This document shows positions 13,537 to 19,742 of a DNA stretch of 19,742 nucleotides, piece after piece. Position 1 is the stretch's first letter. Every line of letters begins with the position of its first letter. The DNA is from an uncultured Oscillospiraceae bacterium. Its GTDB lineage: Bacteria; Bacillota; Clostridia; Oscillospirales; Oscillospiraceae. The DNA lies in NCBI GenBank assembly GCA_900763685.1, contig CAAFLF010000030.1:1-19742 (forward strand), given 5' to 3'. Below the pieces are notes generated by a model, which saw only the letters and a program-made list of their open reading frames with translations, did no database searches and was not told where the DNA came from. Made by a program: the position numbers and the translations under genes.

Positions 13537-16230
13537 GTGAAGAAAAGAGCCCACCGCTGGATCAACGGGACCAAGGGCGCCATCTCCCTGATGCTGGCGG
13601 CCCTGATGCTGCCCTTCTACTCCCTGGCCGCCATCCTCATCGAGACGCAGCGCTACCAGAGCAGCGTCCGCGCGCTGGACGAGCTCCTGGGCACCTCCAG
13701 CGTCTCCGTTTTGGCCAACTACGACAAGTACCTCCACGACCGCTTCGGCCTTCTGGCCGTGGCCCAGTCCCCGGAGGAGAACGCCCTCAGCGCCTCCCTC
13801 CTCTCCTACCTCAATAAAAACCAGCTGACGGATATCGCCGGCCTGGATATGGACAGTGTCTCCGCCACGGGCCTTTACCCCCTGGCCAACACCGCCGTCC
13901 TCCGCCGCCAGATCGAGGAGTACGGCAAGTTCCTGGTCCCCGCCAAGGTGGCGGCGGACTTCGGCAACATCGAGGATATCGTCAAGGAGCTGGAGAAGAA
14001 GGCCACCGGCCTTCTGAACGTGGTGAAGCTGATCAGCTCCGCCTCCAGCGCGGTGGGCGCCGAGGCGGACAGCATCGCCAAGGCGGATGAGCTGAAGGAG
14101 GTCTCCAACGCCGTCCAGAAGGCCGACACCGCCTACGACACGAAGTACAGCGAGTGGAAGACGGCCGTGAAGGACCTCATCGCCCATCTCGCCACCGACT
14201 GCCCGGCTCAGGAAACGGACGAGGACGGCTACAAGACGTGGCAGAAGACGGCGGAGGACCTCCGGGACGCCGCCGATAAGGCCAAGGACGCCTATGTCTC
14301 CGCCATCTCGTCCCTGGTGGGCAAGCTGGACCAGCTGGAGAAAAAGGTGGACGAGGTCATTGCCGCCAACGCGAACGCCATCACCTCCAAGATGGATTTC
14401 GCCGCCACGGCCGCGGGAGAGATGTACCAGGGCTCCCACGCCGGGGACGATACCTACAAGGACCAGGACAAGGTCGCCGGCGCCCTGGAGGGCGCGGTCA
14501 GCGCCGGTACCGGCAACTATGGCAACAAGCTGGACGACGCCCTGAAAAGCTATGATAACGACAGCATCGAGGCGGCCATCCGGCAGCTGGGCAAGGAGAA
14601 GGAAGCGCTGGAGAACTTCCGGACCGACGCCCTCACCGGCACCTCGCCGGAGCCGGACGATAAGACCTACCACGCCGCCAAGGTGGACTCCCTGGCGGAT
14701 TACAGCGAGCTGGAGAAGGTCATCAAGGAGACGGAGAGCGAGATCAAGAAGCAGAAGCTCTGGGATGTCATCGACTCCCTGCTGAAGAGCTTCAAGTCCG
14801 TTTTCAAGGTCCAGTTCCTCTACGATGGCTCGTTGAACTGCACCCTGGACGAGGACTTCTACCAGTCCAACAGCGGCGGCCTCCCCAGCGGGAAGGACCG
14901 CTCGGACCCGGCCAACGCCCTGCCGGTAGGCAGCGCGGAGGATGAGGCCCGCTCCACCCGCTACCTCACTATGATCGACCCGGACGTGGACCCGGACAAC
15001 CCCTACAATGACCCGGAGGTGGCCATTGAGAACCTCATTAAAAAGATCAACCAGGAGATCAAGCGCCTGCAGGAGGACGGGGACACGCTGAAGAACTTCA
15101 ACGGCCTCAAAAAGTGGCTGAAAGCCCTGGCGGACGTCTGCGATACCGTGGTGGAGCTCCTTAGCGACGTGACGAAGCTGGTCAACCTCCTGGTCAAGCA
15201 GCTGGCGGAGACGCTGACCACCGGCCTTCCCCGCAAGATCCTGCTCTCCGGCTACATGGCCTATAACCTCCCCAACCGCACCAACTCCCAATCCGGCTCC
15301 ACCCTCACGGGCTACTCCTTCGCCCAGATCCCCTACGGGAAATGCGCCACAACGGAAGTGAACTCAGTGCCACTGGATCCCATCACCATGATAAGCTACG
15401 CTTACGGCGCCTTCGGCGGCACCGGCTCGAAGGCCAAGGCCTTCGCCGGGGCGGAGCTGGAGTATGTGATCTGGGGCGATACCTCCGAAGCCAGGAACCA
15501 GAGCAAGGAGGCCATGTTCCTCTTCATCATCCGGATCCTGGTCAATATGATCCAGATCCCCGCGAATCCCAAGGTGGCCCCCCTCATTGCGGCTTCCAAC
15601 CTGGCGGCTCCTCTGGTGACGATTCTCTACGTGCTGTGGGAGTCCGCCTGCGATGTCATGGTCCTGGTGAACGGCGGCGACGTGGCCACAGTCAAGACCA
15701 CACCCTATGTTACCGTAAAGGGTCAGAGAGAGTTCCGCAAAGCCCTGATCTCCCTGCCCCAGAAGGAGGAGGCGGCGGACAAAAGCGCCAAGGAGGCCGC
15801 CAAAGCGGACAGCGCCAGTACCTCCGGCGCCGACAATACCAGCACCGGGACCGGGACCAGGACCAGTGATGCCAGTTCCAGCAGTTCCAGCAGCTCCGGC
15901 GGTTCCGGCGGCCTGCTGTCCGACATCGATTTCCTGGCGCTGAACTATACCCAGCACTGCCTCCTGCAGATGATCCTTTTCAGCAACACCAGCGGCGTCC
16001 TGCGGCGGATGACCGACATCATCCAGACGGAGGGCTCCTCCTACTGCGTCAAGAACGCCTCGGTCTCCCAGCGGGCGGGCGTCAACCTGGCCCAGACCTT
16101 TGATATCGACAAGAGCTTCACCGTCATCCGCTCCCAGGCCACGGGAAAAATGAATCAGATGCTGCCCATTCCCAACCTCTCCACCGATCCGGTGCTGGGG
16201 CTGGACCGTGTGATCTACAGGGGGTACTGA
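13537..16230 (+). CDS. Large N-terminally anchored surface protein (TadG/DUF5702-like)
   Basis: An 897-residue protein starting at GTG 13537, with AAGGAGGG at 13523-13530. Residues about 13-35 are a hydrophobic helix after a short basic N-terminus (KGAISLMLAALMLPFY), reminiscent of TadG-type proteins. Residues about 150-420 are Ala/Lys/Asp/Glu-rich, probably helical and coiled-coil. A second, less certain hydrophobic stretch lies at about 659-720. A Ser/Gly linker (about 778-792) leads to a C-terminal part of about 100 residues. The layout resembles the DUF5702 family from Tad loci of Firmicutes, though I assign it from memory of that family. In tad loci a large protein of this kind is often the biggest extracellular component, so a role as pilus base or adhesive part is plausible. 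Confidence 0.8.
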   Translation: MKKRAHRWINGTKGAISLMLAALMLPFYSLAAILIETQRYQSSVRALDELLGTSSVSVLANYDKYLHDRFGLLAVAQSPEENALSASLLSYLNKNQLTDIAGLDMDSVSATGLYPLANTAVLRRQIEEYGKFLVPAKVAADFGNIEDIVKELEKKATGLLNVVKLISSASSAVGAEADSIAKADELKEVSNAVQKADTAYDTKYSEWKTAVKDLIAHLATDCPAQETDEDGYKTWQKTAEDLRDAADKAKDAYVSAISSLVGKLDQLEKKVDEVIAANANAITSKMDFAATAAGEMYQGSHAGDDTYKDQDKVAGALEGAVSAGTGNYGNKLDDALKSYDNDSIEAAIRQLGKEKEALENFRTDALTGTSPEPDDKTYHAAKVDSLADYSELEKVIKETESEIKKQKLWDVIDSLLKSFKSVFKVQFLYDGSLNCTLDEDFYQSNSGGLPSGKDRSDPANALPVGSAEDEARSTRYLTMIDPDVDPDNPYNDPEVAIENLIKKINQEIKRLQEDGDTLKNFNGLKKWLKALADVCDTVVELLSDVTKLVNLLVKQLAETLTTGLPRKILLSGYMAYNLPNRTNSQSGSTLTGYSFAQIPYGKCATTEVNSVPLDPITMISYAYGAFGGTGSKAKAFAGAELEYVIWGDTSEARNQSKEAMFLFIIRILVNMIQIPANPKVAPLIAASNLAAPLVTILYVLWESACDVMVLVNGGDVATVKTTPYVTVKGQREFRKALISLPQKEEAADKSAKEAAKADSASTSGADNTSTGTGTRTSDASSSSSSSSGGSGGLLSDIDFLALNYTQHCLLQMILFSNTSGVLRRMTDIIQTEGSSYCVKNASVSQRAGVNLAQTFDIDKSFTVIRSQATGKMNQMLPIPNLSTDPVLGLDRVIYRGY

Positions 16231-16935
16231 ATGAAGGAAAAATTGCGGCAGCTCCAGGAGCGCCAGGAGGGCGCCATCCTCCTGGAAGCCACCATTGCCA
16301 TCATCACCTTCCTGATGTTCATGCTGATGCTCTACGGCCTCCTGGTGCTTTTCCTGGCCCAAAACCTGGTGGGTCATGCCCTGATTGAGAGTACCCAGAG
16401 CCTGGCCATGGACACCTACGCCACCAATAAGCTTACCCGCTCGCCGGGCACCGGTGATGTCGCCCGTAAGATTTTAGAGGCCGTCACGGATATCGCTCCA
16501 GAAAAGGATTCCTATTTCAGCTCCCGGGAGCGCTGGTTTGACCGCAAGCGTGGCGCCACCGCCGAGGATTGGCAGGAGGCCGCGAGAGAGCGCTTCATCG
16601 GCTACTTCGCCGGGGGAGACGAGAAAAAGGCGGACGAGATGCTGAAAGTCCTCCGGGTGAAGGACGGCCTCGCCGGCCTGGACTTCAGCGACTCCAACGT
16701 CGTCGGCAGCGATGTCTACATCCGGGTGAGCTACGAGATCGAGTACTTCTTCAACCCCGGCGGCCTGGGTGAGATCCCCACCAGCCAGCAGGCCTGCTCC
16801 CGGATGTGGGGCACCGGCGTCATCGACCATCTGGACGCCGACCCGGTGACCGCCCCCGGCTCCGACGGCAGCTGGATCGACGGGGATGTCCTGCCAGAGG
16901 TGGAGGATCCCGCCGCGTCCGGCTCCGCGCCGTGA
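16231..16935 (+). CDS. TadE/TadF-like pseudopilin, second copy
   Basis: A 234-residue pseudopilin. Leader MKEKLRQLQERQEG, then AILLE with Glu19 at +5, then a strong hydrophobic helix at about 16-43. The cleavage site fits the prepilin peptidase. The start ATG 16231 directly follows the stop at 16230, with AGGGGG at 16219-16224 inside the previous gene, so translation is likely coupled. Its soluble part (about 70-234) carries no recognised motif. It is not a close copy of the 12886-13524 product outside the leader and helix, so it should do a different job, for example TadF rather than TadE. Confidence 0.8.
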   Translation: MKEKLRQLQERQEGAILLEATIAIITFLMFMLMLYGLLVLFLAQNLVGHALIESTQSLAMDTYATNKLTRSPGTGDVARKILEAVTDIAPEKDSYFSSRERWFDRKRGATAEDWQEAARERFIGYFAGGDEKKADEMLKVLRVKDGLAGLDFSDSNVVGSDVYIRVSYEIEYFFNPGGLGEIPTSQQACSRMWGTGVIDHLDADPVTAPGSDGSWIDGDVLPEVEDPAASGSAP

Positions 16936-16972
16936 GACCCATTCCCAAGCCAATGAAACAAGGAGGAAGCAC

Positions 16973-18103
16973 ATGGGTGAATTCAGTTTCGAGAACCAAG
17001 CGCTGGGCGCTTTCATGACCTATCGCCTGGACGGGGAGGAGACCCTGGACTCCCTGGCCATGGGCATGCTCAGCAACAACCAGATCCCCGGCATCCTGCC
17101 GGTGAGCTGCGTCCGGACGGATGGCGGCCAGGTGGTCCGCTTCCGGATCTCTTCCCTGACGGCGCTGATGGGTTGCTGGGGCGGCGCCATCACCCGGCAG
17201 AAGCTCCTGACCTTCCTCACCAGCTTCTGCCGCGCGGCGCTGGAGTGCCGGGATTACCTCCTGGACCCGGAGCGTATCGTCCTGGGCTGGGACCGGGTCT
17301 TCCTGGATCCCCTCACCGGGGAGGCCAGGGTGGCCTACCTGCCGGTGCTGGGCGCTCAGGTCCAGCAGCCCACGGCCGGAGCCTTCCTCCGGGACCTGCT
17401 GCAGCACACCACCTTCGCCCCCAATGAGGACAGCAGCCACATCCCCATCCTGCTGAACGCCGTCAACCAGACCAATTTCTCCCTGGAGGAGCTCTACGGC
17501 CAGCTCCGCCAGCTCTCCGCCGGGAAGACACCGGTCCAGCCGGTGACCCCCGGAAAAGCGCCCCAGCCGGTCCAGCCGGTGAGACCCGTCCAGCCGGTGA
17601 GACCCGTCCAGCCCGTTCAACCGGTCCAGCCTGTCCGGCCCGTTCAACCCGTCCAGCCGGTCCAGCCGGCGCCCGGCTTCGCGGCGCCCCGCCCGGTCCG
17701 CCCGGTCCAGGGCGGCACGGTGATCCTGGGCGGCGGCGCTGCCGCCGCCGATCCCGGCGCCACGGTCTGCCTGGAGCGCTCTGAGACCCCGGCTCCCCAG
17801 GCCGCGGCCATCCGCCTGAAGCGGCGCCGCACCGGGGAGACCGCCTCCGTGAACCGCCCCATCTTCCGGGTGGGCCGGGAGAAGCGGGTAGCGGACTTCT
17901 GCCTGGGCGCCGAGACCGGCTACGTGGGCAGCGAGCACGCCTACTTCCTCTGCCGGGAGGACGGCGTCTACCTGGTGGACAACAACTCCATGAACCACAC
18001 CTGGCTCAACGGCCAGATGCTGCCCGCCAACCAGCCCCAGCCGGTGAAGCCCGGGGACGTCATCAAGATGGCGGATGAGGAGCTGGATGTGCTCCCCGGA
18101 TAA
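16973..18103 (+). CDS. FHA-domain protein with N-terminal DUF6382-like domain
   Basis: A 376-residue cytoplasmic protein. The ATG at 16973 has AGGAGGA at 16961-16967; an upstream extension to 16886 would overlap the previous gene. Residues 1-180 form an N-terminal domain resembling DUF6382, often found with FHA. Residues about 187-245 are a Pro/Val/Gln repeat linker, then GGTVILGGG and GATVCLERSE (Thr249 and Thr264, both with Leu at +3). The FHA domain is at about 297-374: VGREKRV, SEHAYF, NNSMNHTWLNG. The usual SxxH motif of FHA is altered to G319-S-E-H, so phosphothreonine binding may be weak. FHA domains bind phosphothreonine peptides, here probably products of the kinase at 1812-3791 (inference). 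Confidence 0.88.
   Translation: MGEFSFENQALGAFMTYRLDGEETLDSLAMGMLSNNQIPGILPVSCVRTDGGQVVRFRISSLTALMGCWGGAITRQKLLTFLTSFCRAALECRDYLLDPERIVLGWDRVFLDPLTGEARVAYLPVLGAQVQQPTAGAFLRDLLQHTTFAPNEDSSHIPILLNAVNQTNFSLEELYGQLRQLSAGKTPVQPVTPGKAPQPVQPVRPVQPVRPVQPVQPVQPVRPVQPVQPVQPAPGFAAPRPVRPVQGGTVILGGGAAAADPGATVCLERSETPAPQAAAIRLKRRRTGETASVNRPIFRVGREKRVADFCLGAETGYVGSEHAYFLCREDGVYLVDNNSMNHTWLNGQMLPANQPQPVKPGDVIKMADEELDVLPG
17531..17670 (+). repeat. Pro/Val/Gln/Arg tandem repeat (PVQPV/PVRPV)
   Basis: Within the FHA gene, units of about nine bases encode PVQ or PVR in tandem, with a longer unit 'gtccagccggtgagaccc' repeated near 17575-17610. The units vary at silent positions, so it is not a fresh perfect array. 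The encoded linker should be flexible or polyproline-like. Length change by slippage is likely among strains. Confidence 0.8.
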
Positions 18104-18116
18104 GGAGGGGCGGCGG

Positions 18117-18989
18117 ATGCTTTTTCAGACTGCCTGCCACACGGACCAAGGCCCGGTCCGTTCCTCCAACCAGGACGCCTACACCGTGAAAACGGTCCGC
18201 TCCAAGGGGGAGGAGATCGCCCTGGCCGCCATCTGCGACGGCATGGGCGGCCTCGCCCAGGGAGAGGTCGCCAGCGCCCGGATGGTCCGGGGCGTGGAGG
18301 CCTGGTTCCGTCAGGCCGCCCCCGCCATTCTGGCGGGGCGGCTGCCGGAGGGAGACCTGGCCGCCCAGTGGACCGAGCTGGTCCAGTCGGCCAACCAGGC
18401 CATCTTCCGCTACGGCCAGGCCCGGGGCGCGCGCCTGGGTACCACGGTGACGGTCCTCCTCCTGGCCGGGGGCCGGGATTACCTCCTCCACGTGGGGGAC
18501 TGCCGGGTCTACCGGATCACGGCGGCGGAGGTCCTCCAGCTGACGGAGGATGAGACCCTGGCCGCCCAGGAGCTGCGCTCCGGCCGCCTGACGGAGGCGG
18601 AGTACCTCCAGGACAGCCGGAAGAACATCCTCCTCCAGTGCGTGGGCGCCGGCGGCGTGGTGACGCCCACCCTGCTGGCGGAGCCCCTGACGGAGGAATG
18701 CGTCTTCCTCCTCTGCTCGGACGGTTTCTATCACACCCTGGAGGTGGAGGAGCTGGCCGCCCTCTACCCCCTGCGGACCGACCGGGAGGGGACGCGGCGA
18801 TACCTCGCGGAGCTGGCCCGCCGCTGCCGGGAGCGGGGAGAGCAGGATAACCTCACCGCCCTGACCGTCGCCTGCCCCGATCCCGCCTGCCGTCCCACCC
18901 TCCTTCTGGAGGAGGACGCCGCCCCCCAATACCTGCTGGATGAAACGGTGGTCCACGCGCCGGAAGACGGCGGGCCGGACCTTCCATAA
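18117..18989 (+). CDS. PP2C-family Ser/Thr phosphatase
   Basis: A 290-residue bacterial PP2C (PppA/PrpC/Stp type), which removes phosphate from Ser/Thr. Visible motifs: DQGPVRSSNQDA (Asp20), CDGMGG (Asp41), LGTT (107-110), VGDCRVYR (Asp128), SDGFY (Asp202) and EQDNLT (Asp244, Asn245), all of the metal-binding and catalytic set. The best start is ATG 18117 with AAGGAGGGG at 18102-18110, whose first bases overlap the FHA stop. The longer open frame to 18075 overlaps the FHA gene. The C-terminal tail after the domain (about 253-290) is acidic and contains RPTLLLEED (Thr261, Leu at +3) and DETVV. Next to two FHA genes and with the kinase upstream, it completes the phospho-signalling set. Confidence 0.93.
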   Translation: MLFQTACHTDQGPVRSSNQDAYTVKTVRSKGEEIALAAICDGMGGLAQGEVASARMVRGVEAWFRQAAPAILAGRLPEGDLAAQWTELVQSANQAIFRYGQARGARLGTTVTVLLLAGGRDYLLHVGDCRVYRITAAEVLQLTEDETLAAQELRSGRLTEAEYLQDSRKNILLQCVGAGGVVTPTLLAEPLTEECVFLLCSDGFYHTLEVEELAALYPLRTDREGTRRYLAELARRCRERGEQDNLTALTVACPDPACRPTLLLEEDAAPQYLLDETVVHAPEDGGPDLP

Positions 18990-19009
18990 GAAAGAAAAGG
19001 AGCTCGGAT

Positions 19010-19705
19010 ATGAAGGATATCATCGGTTATATCGGCATTGTGCTGGTCGCCATCTCCCTGGTCGCCCTCATCGTGGATAACGCCATGCGCAAGAAGAGAG
19101 CCGCGGCGGGGGAGGAGCCCGCCCCCAAGAAGGAGAGGAAGCCCAAGACCCCCAAGACGCCTAAAACTCCGAAGACCCCCAAGGCGGAAAAAAAGCCCGG
19201 CGGCTTCGCCGTCCCCGGCCGCAAGCCCGACCAGGAACCCCCTGTTCCTCCCCAGCCTTCCGTCACGCCTCCCCCCGCCCAGCAGACGCCGCCTCCCACC
19301 CCCGGCGTCACCGCCCAGCGGGTGGTGGACGGCGGCGCCACCGTGCTGCTGAACCAGCAGCACGCCGCGGCCTCCGCCTTCCTCCGCTACCAGGGCACGA
19401 ACCCCGCCCTCCCCACCCAGATCCCGGTGGACCTCCGTGCGGGCGAGTTCACCATCGGCCGGGTGGATGTCACCGTGGGCCCCGGCCAGTCCAGCTTTGA
19501 GTTCCCCGCCGACACCCAGGAGGTCAGCCGCCATCACGCGGCCATCTCCCAGGACCAGGAGGGCTACATCATCCGGGATACCGGCTCCCTGGCCGGCACC
19601 TTCGTCAACGGCACCAAGCTGGAGCCCCAGGTCCTCTACCGTCTGGAGAGCGGCTCCACCGTCTCCTTCGGCAAGGCTGGCGCCGACTACCTCTGGCAGG
19701 CGTAA
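19010..19705 (+). CDS. Membrane-anchored FHA-domain protein
   Basis: A 231-residue protein. Residues 3-23 are one membrane helix with a basic stop (MRKKR), so the rest should be cytoplasmic. Residues about 40-105 are a basic/Pro-rich linker with four KTP units (46-57), then GGATVLLNQ with Thr111 (Leu at +3). The FHA domain at about 146-222 is canonical: TIGR (Arg151), VSRHHAAI (Ser173-His176), TGSLAGTFVNG (Asn200). It should therefore bind phosphothreonine peptides at the membrane. SD AAAAGGAG at 18995-19002 is close to the ATG. It is the last gene of the unit before the terminator at the window end. Confidence 0.9.
   Translation: MKDIIGYIGIVLVAISLVALIVDNAMRKKRAAAGEEPAPKKERKPKTPKTPKTPKTPKAEKKPGGFAVPGRKPDQEPPVPPQPSVTPPPAQQTPPPTPGVTAQRVVDGGATVLLNQQHAAASAFLRYQGTNPALPTQIPVDLRAGEFTIGRVDVTVGPGQSSFEFPADTQEVSRHHAAISQDQEGYIIRDTGSLAGTFVNGTKLEPQVLYRLESGSTVSFGKAGADYLWQA
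19145..19184 (+). repeat. KTP tandem repeat
   Basis: Four consecutive copies of a nine-base unit (aagacccc-type) encode K-T-P four times, followed by K. Silent sites differ between copies. It forms part of the linker in the last FHA protein. Confidence 0.7.
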
Positions 19706-19716
19706 AAAAGAATCAA

Positions 19717-19742
19717 AGGGGCGGCGTGACTTTCGTCACGCC
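19717..19742 (+). terminator. Start of a terminator cut by the window end
   Basis: GGCGTGAC (19723-19730) and GTCACGCC (19735-19742) pair perfectly around TTTC. The left side continues as AAAGGGGC upstream, and the matching right side would lie past the window end, so a longer stem and a T-run are expected there. It begins 12 bases after the stop at 19705. Confidence 0.6.

Noticed and set aside
12844..15291. 815-residue open frame on the minus strand
   Set aside because: It lies antisense to TadE and the 897-residue protein; its repetitive G/V/L-rich sequence reflects the codon bias of the + strand. No domain is visible.
16886..16972. Longer N-terminus for the first FHA protein
   Set aside because: The segment overlaps the pseudopilin's 3' end and has a composition unlike the rest. 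AGGAGGA before 16973 gives a clear start.
18075..18116. Longer N-terminus for the PP2C phosphatase
   Set aside because: It overlaps the FHA gene. A strong SD precedes ATG 18117, and the PP2C fold starts right there.
1..19742. CRISPR array, tRNA, rRNA, insertion sequence, prophage
   Set aside because: No spaced direct repeats, cloverleaf, rRNA-like stretch, transposase or inverted terminal repeats were seen on reading.

Overview
The window is about 19.7 kb of GC-rich DNA with every supported gene on the + strand. Codons favour G/C at third positions. The genes sit nearly end to end, each with a strong purine-rich ribosome binding site (AGGAGG type). Gene content (Gram-positive lipoproteins, a monoderm-style Tad pilus set with no secretin, a eukaryotic-type Ser/Thr kinase and a PP2C phosphatase) and codon use point to a GC-rich clostridial Firmicute, most likely a gut Oscillospirales relative. 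That placement is inference, not something the sequence proves.

Region A (1-5133) is the end of one transcription unit. It holds the 3' part of a TPR/YD-repeat protein, a complete TPR/YD-repeat lipoprotein, a membrane Ser/Thr kinase with a TPR ectodomain, a second complete TPR/YD-repeat lipoprotein, and a short membrane protein carrying two copies of a GTVLLTPEE motif. It ends in a strong hairpin at 5105-5133.

Region B (5134-19742) is a second unit. It opens with an AT-rich promoter region containing a PrfA/Crp-type box at 5201-5214, whose centre is about 41.5 bp before the predicted transcription start. Then come a Crp/Fnr-family regulator (best start TTG 5271), TadZ, TadA, TadB, TadC, a Flp-like pilin flanked by two RNA hairpins, a prepilin peptidase, a WG-repeat membrane protein, a small two-TM protein, a TadE-like pseudopilin, an 897-residue membrane-anchored protein, a second TadE-like pseudopilin, an FHA protein, a PP2C phosphatase and a second FHA protein. 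The window ends inside what looks like the unit's terminator.

Working model: TadZ, TadA, TadB and TadC assemble a thin pilus from the small pilin after processing by the peptidase, with the two pseudopilins and the 897-residue protein as minor or surface parts. A kinase, a phosphatase, two FHA readers and several short T-x-x-L peptides in disordered tails form a phospho-threonine circuit built into the same locus. The kinase ectodomain and the lipoproteins share TPR architecture and may sense something outside the membrane. The Tad core is a known family. The kinase/lipoprotein/FHA/T-x-x-L layer and the Crp-box control are the parts worth following up.
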